Assembly (NCBI GenBank): GCA_025024175.1
Contig: QCXZ01000137.1
Coordinates: 66,774,680-66,838,679, forward strand
From: Rhyzopertha dominica
Lineage: Eukaryota; Arthropoda; Insecta; Coleoptera; Bostrichidae
DNA: 64,000 bases
Reading direction: 5' to 3'
The position numbers and the translations under genes are program-made. Shown piece by piece: positions 47,455 to 60,000 of this stretch. Under the pieces are notes generated by a model. That model had not been told where the DNA came from. It saw nothing but the letters and a program-made list of their open reading frames with translations, and made no database searches. The first letter of the stretch is position 1. Each line of letters begins with the position of its first letter.

Positions 47455-47700
47455 GTGGCCTCATTTAAAATACTGCTTATGAAACCAAAGAAGGATAACA
47501 CCAAATTACAAAACAGGGGACAAGCTGCCTGCAACCAGCTGTAGTTAGACCAATTAGTCTAACTTTAGTGATATGTAAATGCATAGACAACAGAACAAAC
47601 AGAATAACGGAGTTTCTTTTTGAAAACAGAAATAGAGGTAGGATTTGAAGAGATTGAGATAGACAACATATTGTCAATTAGGTCTAAATACACGTAAATC
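47455..47700 (+). mobile_element. Non-LTR retrotransposon RT fragment
   Basis: The plus strand, with one frameshift, reads LLMKPKKDNTKLQN then VRPISLTLVICKCIDNRTNR and TEFLFENRNR, then GFEEIEIDNILS. This follows the LINE RT order: IPKPxKDPxxxxxYRPISLTSxLxKxxExxxxxRLxxFL, GFRxxRSTxDxLS. No downstream catalytic box was found. Confidence 0.5.
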
Positions 47701-48263
47701 CGTACTTCATATGAGCGACAATAATCATAAGTATTAATAGCAGTGCAAGAATATACACATCTGTTTCGATCTGATGTAGAAAATCACATTATTTAAATAG
47801 TTGTATCGCTGATACGAATTCAGATTTTTTAAAAACAATATCAGGTGTTTCGGTTTTTTATTTGCTCCCTGTTATATATACAATGACCTTAGTCAAAACG
47901 GTGAGAACTTATTTAAAATAGCACTCTGTATACTTTTTCACCATTTGATAGATAATTTACTTCTAATCTATAACCAGAAGAAATATAAACTTATTTAGAT
48001 AGGAAAAACGCTGAAAATGTGCTCTGCTTACTTCAAGAAGTAATTCGGCTACCAGTACATATACGACAAAAAACTACTTGATTTAGCTAACGATATTTCT
48101 TATTCTATTCTACATTTTTAAAATAATGTTGTTTTTTAAATTTTAGTAACTAGCCTATTTTAATCAAATTTCAACTGACGTGGTACTTTTTGGAACACTT
48201 TAAAGTGAATTTAAATTCTTCTTAAATTGTTAAATTCTTCATCTTGAAACTAACNAAATCTCG

Positions 48264-49121
48264 TAATTACTTCCACATCCAAGGGATGGAAAGTATTGTA
48301 TCGCGAAAAAAATTTTCAAAAATTTGTATTTGCTCATTCGCCTTAAAATGGTCGAAAACGCAAAATAAATTCTTGTCTGTATGTCTGTGTGTCTGTGTGT
48401 CTGTGGTTTTGTTTGTGAACACGATAACATTCGAAAGACTTAATATATGAACTTGAACTTTGGCAAACTTATAAATCTCAACTACCCAAAGCGACCTATT
48501 GTTTGTGGGGTAAGTAGGGTATCGGAAAGGAGGCGAAATTTGGGGGTAACTACCCTTTTTGCAAATTTATATTTTGTATTTTTTTTTCGTTTTAGTATGT
48601 GATTAGTAGTATAATTGCGGGTACCTATTATTCTCTCTTATAAATTTGCGGTGTAGCAAACTGTTTAGAAGATATTAGCAAAAAAGCGTCACTTAAAGAA
48701 AACGGTTTTTCTTAAATATCTCCGAATATATTTATTATATTCAAAAAATGAAAATACCATCAGATAGGAAATAAAATTTCCCACAAAAAGTGTCTTAGAA
48801 AATTTATCCAAAATTTTGACATTTTCGAAATATTGCCAATAAACCTATTTTGGACCCTGTGCGTACGATTATTTTTAAATTTTGGTATTATGTAGAAAAT
48901 CACATTTCTGATCAGAAAGCACTCTTGTAATTTTTTTGTTAAGTTAATAATTTTCCAGTTATTTGGAAAAAAAGATTTTAAAAATTTTATATATTTTTGC
49001 TAATATCACAGGACTGTTTGTCTCTGTATAGAGAAAAAATGCTGAAAACCTGATTACTNAAAATGTAAATGTCTTTTTGACAATTGGATGTGGAAGTATT
49101 GATACAATTTGCAGCGGTTTA
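48264..49121 (+). repeat. ~830-bp interspersed repeat with hairpin end, copy 2
   Basis: Near-full-length partner of 12763-13598. It starts taattacttccacatccaag, has the same tgtatcgcgaaaaaaatttt block, and ends ttggatgtggaagtattgat...gcagcggttt. It contains a short tgtctgtgtgtctgtg run at about 48374-48404 that is longer than in copy 1. Agreement is roughly 85-90% by eye, with small indels. Confidence 0.7.
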
Positions 49122-49129
49122 TTTAATGA

Positions 49130-50490
49130 TTATTATTGCTATGCTTACTTAAGGAAGGGGTACGATATATCTCAGATGAGGAANGGTAGGGACAAACACG
49201 TAACTAAGCATTTAGCGCAAAAACCGAACGAGTTACTTTTAAATATAGAATAAATAATCAATCAAAAAAATGAGTGGCTGTGATTTTAACACGGTCCGAC
49301 AAGAAATACCAACCACAGCATATTTTACCAAATTTTTTTTATTCCGTAATATTAAAAGATTTTCCCAAATAAAAGCAATGCTGCAACATAGTTTTTAGTG
49401 CAGCTTGTAATTCACAGCATGGATCCAGAGGCATATGTTAATTTTTCTCATTTTTGCTAGCTAGATACCTTAGATAAAAACTAGTTCGTCTCTGCTGATC
49501 GGTGCCAGTTGGTAATACATTGGCTTATTAGATAAAATGTCTAACTTTTTTCCATGTATACGAGAGACATATTGAGAATTGGAAATAAACATTCTATCAA
49601 ATGATACATGCGAAAAAAAAAGGTTGACTGTCACCGTTTTGACAAATATCGTCCTCAAGGTAAATTAATGATGTTTTATAGACCTTGTCATCGCATTTAG
49701 GATTGTTTATAGTTTGACACACTTTCTTTATAAAAATAAAAAGGTTACAAAGGGCAAATACAAAACTGAAACACCTGGTAATCCACCTAGCGTTAGAAAC
49801 AGCCTTCTATTTCTGGGACTATATTTCACTACATATAACAGTTCTCGAAGAAGTTCAGAGGCATTCCACGTACCTACCACATGACACCGTACATATTAAG
49901 AACATTTAGGTATTTTAACTTACCTACATTAGAAGAACGAAGGAAATGTGGTGATTTATATATACATACGAGCTACTAAACGGATGTTATGCAGGTTGTC
50001 CCCACGACATTCCATATGTTTCACTCTAGCCCAAACATTTATCGTCGAGAACATTCCCAACAGTTTTGAGCGCCCTGAGGACTATATTGACTAATAAATT
50101 GTGTTCAAATACGTTAGCGTTTCTAAGCATGCACAAAGCCTTGTTTGACACATATTGATCCCTTGCATTTATAGAACTTATTTAAAAGCCAATAGGGCTT
50201 ATGTCGGCAAAAAAAGCTGCAGTTATATTATTTACACAAGAGTTAGTTTTCTGTTTAAACATTTAATCAGTTTAATTTTTACTGACTTCTCCAAAAGTTA
50301 AAATTTTCAAACATCGTGCACTGATTTGTGTTTCTATTTTTAATGTAACCATGTTATCAAAACAATATTCTTTCGTTATTTGCCAATCAATCTAATTAAG
50401 CTTGTTATGTGGTATTTGCTGACATTCATTGCGATACAAGTAACTATGGTACTAATAACGTTATTTATTTTGATGTAGATAGATTTTCTT
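49130..50490. other. No features recognised
   Basis: AT-rich DNA between two repeats. Nothing supportable. Confidence 0.5.
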
Positions 50491-50496
50491 TATTCA

Positions 50497-50934
50497 TCTA
50501 TTCTATACATATAAAATGTTCTGACTGACTCACTCGTCATTGCAGAGCGTGAACTATTGAAGGTAGACACTTGAAATTTGGCCAGTGAGGTTCTTTCATA
50601 ACGTAAAGACCCACTAAAAAAATTGGCAGTTTTTTCCCTGAGGGGGAGAAATAGGAGATGAAATTTTGTACGGAAGTTCGACACTTTTGAAGTTAAGTTT
50701 TTCAATAGATATAAACAAAACACGCAGCGTTTTTTAAAAATCCGCGCTTAATGGGGTGAAATAAGAGAAGAAAATTTGTATGAAAGTAAAGTTAAAAACA
50801 TGAAACTTTATTGTTTAGGCTTTGTATTAGAAAACAACTAACACATATTCTATCGTTTTTTTTAAATTTTCGGTATTTGATATTTGGTACATATGATCGC
50901 CTTATGCGTGAGCAAAGTCGCGGGCAATAGCTAG
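50497..50934 (+). mobile_element. Helitron-like non-autonomous element, copy 3 (best-defined ends)
   Basis: Begins A|TCTATTCTATACAT at 50497 and ends gtcgcgggcaatagCTAG|T at 50934, giving 438 bp. A TC start, a CTAG end after a GC-rich stretch, and insertion between A and T all match Helitron rules. The interior has the family blocks (ctgactgactcactcgtcat, ttgaaatttggccagtgagg, aaagacccacta). Non-coding. Confidence 0.6.
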
Positions 50935-51726
50935 TTTATTATATTTGTTAATGCCGGGCATAAATTCTCGTATTATACACCTAACCGAGACTAATTTTCT
51001 TGTTATCCGGAACACAGTACGATGTAGAGCAAGGCATCGCTATAACTATAAAATTCACAGATTGTGTTTTAATAGCGCTTATATTATTAAAATTAGATAC
51101 ACCAATTTTCACATCAAGCAGGCGAAACACCTTACAGGTATATTCACGTTTGCATTCTTTTGTGCATACTACAGTCATCAATATTATTATTGAAGTATTA
51201 TTAAGCTTTGTCGGTTACAGAAGCGGCACTACCCCAGAGGCATGTTTTTTCTTTCATCGCCACAGAAAGTAGGCAAGTATATTGTGGTGTTATGTTACTA
51301 CTCACCCCTTGGAGAAGAAGGCTGGCCATGAGAAAAGCACGCAACCGCATTTCCTAGTCTGCCTCGCCAGTTGTCTGCTAGTTTTCGTCTGAAACGTTGA
51401 AATTAATTACTAAGTATAGTATGTTTCAAAAGAGACACAGGAAATGCAATTGCGAATTAAGGTAAGTACAAAGTGTAACTCCAAAAATTAATGACACTAG
51501 CACCCCCAAATTTTTAGAAGTATTTAAGTATAAGCTCAAAATTTGTATTTTGTTTTTTCATAAGCGGACGAAGAAGCCCTGCAAATTTGACTACGTCAAG
51601 CAGCCCAAAACAAGTGTAATTACAATCAAGTTTTCATGAGAAACTTGCACGGAACAGTTGTTCTCAGGTTACATCATTGTATAATGAAATGGAAAACATA
51701 AAAGATAATTAGAATATACAGGGCCC

Positions 51727-52576
51727 GCCACCTAAAACTCCCCAGGCTCGTATTTTCATTATTTTTTTGGGTACAACCTTAAGTTATATGTCAAATATTA
51801 AGTATTTTTAAACTCTTTAAAAATAGCATGGTCAGCGTAATTTTTACTCCTTCTTAACGAAAAACAAGAAAAGCGAGTCACCATCATAAGGCTGTTCATA
51901 ATTTTGAAGTGTTAGTTTAACAGCTTATTGCGGTACAAATTATGCCTGCATACCCATCGCTGCACACAAAACCTCAAAATTTGGAGCAACTTTTAAATAA
52001 ATCAAGTACAAAGTTCGTTCTAAAGAGAGAGAGGCTAGTAAACGAAACCCTGCGATCAGGCTAGTTTGCTTTTTTACATCACGCACTAGTCTCATCGCAG
52101 GGTTTCGTTTTCTAGCCTCCCTCTCTTTAGAACAAACTTTGTAATTTATTTAAAAGTTTCTTCTAATTTTAGAGTTTTTGCGCAGCGATGGGTATGTAGG
52201 GATAGGTTGTATCGTAATAAGCTACTAAACTAACACTTAAAATATTTTGAACAACCCTATTAATAGAACATGGCGGCCACTAGATTTCTTTGTTTTTCAC
52301 TAAGAAAGAGTAAAAATTACGCAAACATGGTAATGACACAAACTGAAAAAGACAAAAGTCAGCATTCAACTATGAAGCAATATTTATTATANGGGGNAAG
52401 GTTAAAAAATATTTACAAAAATTAACTTTATTTGCAGGAAATGATAATCTGCAAAAAAATTCTGGACACCTACTATGCTATTTTTAAAGAGTTTAAAAAA
52501 CCTAAATGTGACATATAACTTAAGGTTGTACTTAAAAAAAATAAATAAAATACGAGCCTGAGGAGTTTCAGGTGGC
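51727..52576. repeat. 850-bp foldback element with ~340-bp inverted arms
   Basis: The left arm runs from gccacctaaaactcc at 51727 to about 52068. The right arm is its reverse complement, ending ggagtttcaggtggc at 52576. The loop is about 19 nt (ttgcttttttacatcacgc). By eye the arms agree at roughly 85%. The right arm carries a ~140-bp insertion (about 52330-52470) that the left arm lacks and that contains two n calls. No coding frame. It is either a foldback/MITE-type transposon or an inverted duplication; if transcribed it would form a long double-stranded RNA. Confidence 0.8.
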
Positions 52577-52579
52577 AAA

Positions 52580-55500
52580 AATCAAAATGACGTAAACAAC
52601 AACCCAGATTTCGCATTCAACCTTACCTACTTTACACATAGCGCGGTAGGCTTTATTGCCTAGCGTATAATAGCAGCAGTACTTGGTATGCCATTGTGCT
52701 TCTTTACACGGTTTTCAGTGACAAACACGTTGTATTAGCTGGCATGGTTTTGTTTGCCCGCCTTCGACTATGCATGCTAATCCTGCGGATTCTAGGAACG
52801 TGTCATGTACTTCGAGTACCCTAATCAAACATATTTGAATATAGGCTGGTTTTAACGGTGGCACGGCATTTTACTTGTTTGCTATTTGAATTCTTGTTAC
52901 ACAAAAGCATACAAATTGCAGTATGTGGGTCAACGGTGCCAAATATTTGTTTGTCGAATACAAAAATGCTTTAAAACTCCAGTATTTTCGTTCTCAGAAC
53001 TCGATTCAATTTGATATTGTACGTCCATCATAGTCAATAATTTTAGTGCTACTGATCCAAAATTATTAATAACCAAAGACTAAGAAATATGGAAGCAAAA
53101 GAAGCTTTTGGTTTCCAAACATTAATAAAGTAACTCTAATGACCTTTGATCAACTACTTGAGTATCTATCATCGTAGAATTGAAATTATCGTTTATGATG
53201 ATGAGGAAATGCCACTGAATGCTGATAAGAAATAAGATTTTTTATTCAGGGTATGATAGTAGTAGTCAATTAAGCAGGCCAGTTAATTATACATACTCCA
53301 CTTACTGAACTATTCAAATAATTTCTAAAAAGAATATCACCGAAAATTAGCAGACTATAAGAAGAAAGTTTACAAGAATAATTATCATCATTGACCAATG
53401 GCACATGAACACATTAAGGAATGTTGAAATTAACACTGGAAAAAGTAGACTAAGTGATCGTATATCTTTTGGTCTTTTGAATTTTTTCATATTACAACCT
53501 CAACTATTTTCAAAGATAGCTGACTTCTAGTTGTACCGGAAATGCACACTTATTTCGGTTCAAAAAGAAAACGAAACACTCCATTTTTGCTATACATTTA
53601 GACTACATTTTACTTTATTAACCAAACACTTTACATGCATTAGGTCCAAAATGCACAAGTACGAAGTCATTCGAAATTTTGTGGAAGAAAACGAGGAGTA
53701 CAATATCTGCGAAAATACGCAATATCTTTTAAAAAGAGATACAGTAATGAGGTTTTCTTTTCCTCATTTTAAAGAGAGCTTAATATTTTGCCCTTGCAAA
53801 TAAAACAAAAAAAAATTATGGCTAAGAAATATTTTTTTTGTTCTTGTAATTTTGAAATCTTTCAATAACTCGATTTTTTAAATAGAATGAGTTGCACTCT
53901 TGTGTACACAAGGGTTGCACTATCAGACGTGAAATTAAATTTCATTTGACAAAGTACTTCTAATATTATAGTTCGAATTTGCATGTTTTAGGTTATTTTT
54001 TTTTAATTTTTTTAGGATCACGGTTACGTCCCTGGTAGACTTTGTTATGCAGTTTTTTATCAAAACCTATTATTTTCGGCATGGGTGTGTTTCCCAGCTT
54101 TTATTATCATTTTTGGTGCTGGTAATAATTACGCCGCGCCGTCAATACTCTATATGATCTTGGGAAAGCAGATTTTGAGGGCCTCAAGAATTCACTCGAA
54201 AGCAGCTCTCTTGAACTAGCTTTCCGGTAACTGCTAAAGTGATCTTTTAGCTATGGAAATGATGGATGAGGTACAACAGGGAATAATTATAAGAGCACTG
54301 TTGTGCACATGTAAGTGTGAGGGAAATTGTAGTGTTGCAGCACTGATATAGAATGTTAAAAACTTCACAAATACCATCACTACCGTACTCAGCACCATCA
54401 ACAATTAATGGTTATTAACTTCTAAAGCAGGCCATTATTTAGTCACTGTATTCTAGGAAAGTACAGAAGAAGCAAGAATTTTCCAAACGAGTAGTATTTT
54501 CTGATGAAGCCAATTATTATTAAGTAGAACCTTCTTTCATATTTGAATGGCGTTTCCCCAACAGTGACGGTATCATCATCTGAATGTTAATATTATGATA
54601 TATTTTTTTTCAATGGTTAAGTGTTTTCTAGCTAGAGAAGAAATAAATACACAAATTGTTCTTTAGTTTGTTCCGTGTAATTTCAACAAAATGGACCACA
54701 TATTAAGGCTGCTGGGCTTTTCTAAATTTAAATAATCGTAAATGTAAGGATCGGTCGCAGTGGATGTGCCTCCAGAGACTTGAGATAACTGTTTTTTTTA
54801 TCTATCAAGCTACATCTCCTACTATATCTGAAGACATGAGAAATCGAATCCAGCAAACTGGAAGGGAAGTTTTTTTACAACTTTTTAGAAGATAAATATC
54901 CTTTTTTTGTACTGATTCTTTATTTAGAACTGTATAGTTCTTGTATGAATGTATATGTGTCCCACTTTTTGAAGTTGGGCTCGATATTTTCAAAACGCAG
55001 TTTATCTTTGAGTTTTATTTAAGGAATTGCAAATTCGAATAAAGTGTAAAAACAAGAAAAATTAGACAACAAATGCTAACATAACTTCCTGAAAACTGTA
55101 TGAATGTTACTTTTTGGTATGACTCAAAAACCATCAATTGAGGTTATTAAAAATGCTAAATCAAATCAAATGCATAGGTCCTCACTATTAGAAAAAAATT
55201 GTACCTAGTGTAAAATTACCGTTTAAAAACGTATTTATTTACATGTTAAGCTTAAAATTTCTTCATACCATCTTAAGCTCTGCAAAGAGTCTTATGTGTA
55301 TCATTTCGAAATATGAAAATAAATAGTTCTAAGGGAAGGATATTTTGGATTTGCAGCTACTTTATGGATTTTCGAAGAAACTAGGTAACGTTCTTCATCA
55401 TAGGATGACACTATTACGATACTTTTGGAATAGTGTTATAGTATAAAAAATAAATTATCTCGCCCACACAATCATCGTTTCATTTTCAAGTCAATGGCTG

Positions 55501-57000
55501 TACCCACATGACGTTGAAAAGGTACAACACTCGTCATCTCTTGGTATTTATTTAAAAAAGTTACGAAGCTTTTTTTAAAGTCAATTCCTACTAAGTGTTG
55601 ACTTTTTAGCCGTCCTTGTTCGACTGCGGGTGAATGTGCAGTGGTGAAACACGATCTGGTATCGAACGACCGCGATTTGTTTAAAAGTGGTGGCGTTCTT
55701 CTAATTATAGAGGCACCATGATTGTTTTTTTATAAACTCGATTTTGAAGTCAACTTGTGCTTCTCTTGTGCTAGCTTCCAAGCTACTAGTAAATATAAAC
55801 TACCATCTTTCTTATTTAGGCTTTCCGGCCATTTCTCTATTTCAAGCGAACCTCTGCTTTCTTTTTTCTTAATTCGTTCTTGTGATGCGTTGTCAGTGTT
55901 TGCTGGAATAAGGTGGAAGTGGTCTGTTTCTCTTTGGGGTTCTTCTTTTCAGCTACTCTTGCAGATATTTTTGGTTTGTCTGTCTTAATATATTTCTTGT
56001 TACTACCTAAAGGTGGTATTTAATATATTAGTTGGTTTCCAAGTGCAATTTTGCCTTTTGGTGTTTTGCTTCCGATATTGTGTTGCATTAAAACGTTCTC
56101 CATTCACGTGGACACCCTTTTGCATAAAATAATGCCACTATTATTTTTGGTTATTTTTTTATTTTTTGTATTAATTTGGTTGCATATTTTGCATTATTTT
56201 GTTTTTGTAACCATTTTATTGTACAACGGCAATAAATTTTTGATTTTTTTATCCAACAGGCTTAGCGAACGTGTGACCAAGGTACACTATGGTACTATAC
56301 ACGCAGAACGGCAGAACTCTAAAGAGTTAACATTAACAAAACCTGCACGGTATGATTTATTATATTTCTCAACGACGTATGTAAAGTCTCATAGTTTTAG
56401 ATTATCATCGCTGTCATTAAGAAAATATTACAAAAAAACAGTTTTGGTTTAATTCGACAGCGTGCTGTATCCAAAGAACAGAATTGTTAAAGACTAGAAG
56501 AAGGAGTACAAGAGTTACGTCTTGAAGTGAGCAAAAAAAACTATATTTAATACTTTAGAATAAAGTATAATATTTACAGTATAAGAAGTGAAAAAGACGA
56601 AGTACTAATTATACAATAGTAATTTTTCTAAGGAAATCTATGACAACGTAATAATGAATGCACGAGCATTATCCAAAGGTTTCAGTTTTACCCTGACTCA
56701 GAAAAGAACTACCACCAGAAGACATAATAGGTGGAGCAGAATGTACAATAAAGAAAAAACGAAGCCGAAAACATATGTCACCCTTTTTGCATGATTAATC
56801 TTGCATATTATACTTATTATTATTATTTAAAGGTTCAGAAACTAAAAAAGTAATTTTGCTCCATGTGTATATAAACAGTAGTATATACTGTAGTATAGCC
56901 GAAACAAAATTATAAGTGATTGTACCTACATAGATAAAGTAGTAGTAGTAAGTTAATCTGGTACAGTGTTTATAACGTTGCAGAAATAATCCTTATTTTG
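52580..57000. other. No confident genes
   Basis: AT-rich DNA. At about 54480-54520 the plus strand reads VVFSDEANYY, like the catalytic start of a mariner/Tc1-type transposase, but the flanks do not support it. Frames at 55722-56452 (88 and 133 codons) are hydrophobic T-rich translations without recognisable domains, and I do not call them genes. Confidence 0.4.
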
Positions 57001-60000
57001 CATTTAATATAATCATCACTATACATCTTGTATGGCGGTGAAAATGACTGGTTCACAAGTGGACTGTTACTTTCATTTAAACACATTAAATTTTCTTCAG
57101 TGCACTAGCAAGCAGGCATGGTTCACCAAACTCTTGTTTTCACCTCTACAATTAAATTATGGTGTTTTTGTAATGAACAACGCAATATATCTTTCCGAAC
57201 AGTTTATTACACAGAAAAAATTGCCAAGAACATGTTATATAGGGATTACTACAATGTCTCTGTGTTTTTAACAAAATTAAATTGCTTTGGAGTAATCTGG
57301 AAAAACGTATTCGAAAGAAAAACGGTGTCATCGATATCAAAGTTCTTGTGTGCTTCAATTTTAAATTTTATTAGTGGGATCTATAACTAAGTTTAGGTAT
57401 CAAAACACTCAATGAACATAGTTTAACATAGTCATTTGTCTTTAAATAGAAAAATAATTCGACAAAAGCTCTTGTCGATTTACAGTGTGTAAGTATTCAT
57501 TGCAAGCATCAAAGTGGCCAATAATAAGGTATAGGTATTTTTTAGTGGAGCCATATAACTTTAAATTAAATTTAAACCAATATAGTCACTAGGTTTCGCT
57601 CATAAGTTATTCACACCGTCGTCTATCATAAATAAGCTGATTCAAAGTGCAGGTTCAGTGTTCTGTAAAGAATTAATGAAAATGTGAAATAAACTACACT
57701 CTAATAAATTCTCAGAAACTTTTACACTTTAAAAACTGACTAGTACTTCCTGTCAACAGGATGTTAACCATAAAATTTCAGTCACTCCATGTGTTTCCGA
57801 TGTATACGCACACACTAGAACTAAATCAGCATTAACCGTTCGAAATGGCGTTACTACATGTGTAATATATATAAACATAAATTTAATTCGACTTCCGCAA
57901 GCGTAAGTACACGTACAGTCACACGTGAATTTGAACATACGCAATCTCTTTGACGCAGTGCATGGCAGCGTATAATTTTCTACAGGTAGGTTATAGATGA
58001 TAAATATTACTTCTTTAAGTATTATAAACAGACAATTCACAAGCAGCATGAACGTTTTCTATTAATGAGTTATAATCGTATTAAACCGGTTTGAAAGTTA
58101 TTTAGTACTCATTATCTATCTCGGTAATGCGGTGACATATGGCTCGAAAGAATTAATTTGTATATAATAAGTGGGTTATGGAGCATTTTGTAAAGAAAGT
58201 TTCTTCTTGAACTCATTATTTTTGTATTCTACCTGTGTCGTATCTACCTGTGAAAAAGCAAGTGCTGAAATGATCCCAATAAATAATATATACAACTATC
58301 ACACTAAATGCAAGATGTACAACAGCCACAATAAAGTAATTAATTTTTACTGAGTTCTTAATCTGTCAAATAAGAATCAAGCACATTATATCAGTTCGGG
58401 GAACAAGTTCTTTTTTTGTAATAAATGGTGTCCTACTGATTGATTTAGTATGAGCATCGACCTAATTGGTGAACATACAGAGCAAATAGTAGGTATAACG
58501 TTGTTTACCTCCAATGAATGATTTGGAAGGAGATTGTCAAAATAATAAGAAATTATTAAAAAGAAATATTTCCCCAAATGTCAAGTCAAACGTATTAAGG
58601 CCGCTATGGAAAAACATCTCTAAAAAAGTATCAACAAACTTGGTCACTAAGAAGAGAGGAGATGGTTCCTTTATTGAGACAATATATAGGTTAAATATAC
58701 GTTCGTGTAATATTCTGAATCCAACATTATTTTAGTTATGTAAATAAAAAGCATTTGTCTAAACAATACTGTGTGCTTATATTAATTACAATGGCAATCC
58801 ATGAATTTAAATATTTAATTACGAAATAAATCGAACTTTAATACTCTTAACATAATGTAAAAATAACAAATGATAAATGAGGATCACAGTATGATGTAAC
58901 TATATACTTTCTTAATTATAGCTTAAGGTAGACCATGGGACACTAAATAGCCGTAATATGTCGTTACTAAACGCCACAACTCATTCAAACTATATATGTC
59001 AAGTTTTCGCACAACAGAACAACACAGCATAACAGTTACCTGAAAACAATCAGTTTAAATCCCAACACAAAGAAAAGGATGAAAACGAAGACATACGATT
59101 CTTAAACGAATCGAATTACAAAATATTCTGATCCAGAAATTTGGACGCTTTGATTCTTGAAAATAATCTTTTTTTTCAGTAAATTGTTCTAAATACACTT
59201 CTTAAAGCTCTAGAATATGTTATAAAAGTAAATGCATTTTTATAGGAACAAGTATATATGCGATGGCAAATACTAAATTTTAGTTTATGCGGATGATAAC
59301 ACGATTGGAACAAGAGCAAGAAAGAAACTAATAGAAATATTAAAGAAATTAATGCCTGCTGCACGAAATGTAAGCCTAAGACTAAATAAGAAACCATATT
59401 GTATATGACGGAAGTACAAATAATCACAAGCCATTGATCAGGAGACCAAGCCTGAATTTGGAAGAATAAGAATGTTGTTATTTTCGTTTAATAAAAGTAA
59501 CAGTTTGTCATTTTTTTACACAAGATAACGTCAACATTTTCATTTCGTATCAGAGTTGTGAATATACTACTACTACGTATAAGTATATGTATGCTATCAC
59601 CATTGCATGTGTTGTTATTTAAGTGTCACAACGACAATCACAAAAGTGTACAAAATTGCTAACGCGTTGTTCCAAAGTTTTCGAAAAATAATTATACGCT
59701 AAAAAATTTTTCAATATGGTTTTCATTTTTAAACAGGGCATTAAAACAATAAATTAATGCCCTCATTTTTTATTCCGACCTGTCCATTCATCATCTAGTG
59801 AAATACTTCACTTTTAAATTAATTGGCTTCATTTGCAACTTACCACCCCTTGTAATATATACTTTTGTGCTCAATATTTACCAAAAATGTGCTATTGGTT
59901 AAGCTTGCAGCACATTGGGAGAATTAGGTATCTAATTTAAGGACGAAATCTGTCATCTGCATTATACCAGCCTCTAGTTGCTCCTGCATAATTGCATGAA

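Noticed and set aside
54480..54560. VVFSDEANYY as a transposase fragment
   Set aside because: Only about ten residues match, and flanking frames do not continue the family pattern.
55722..56452. Hydrophobic open frames as membrane protein genes
   Set aside because: T-rich DNA gives Phe/Leu-rich chance frames. There is no conserved motif, splice signal or composition shift.
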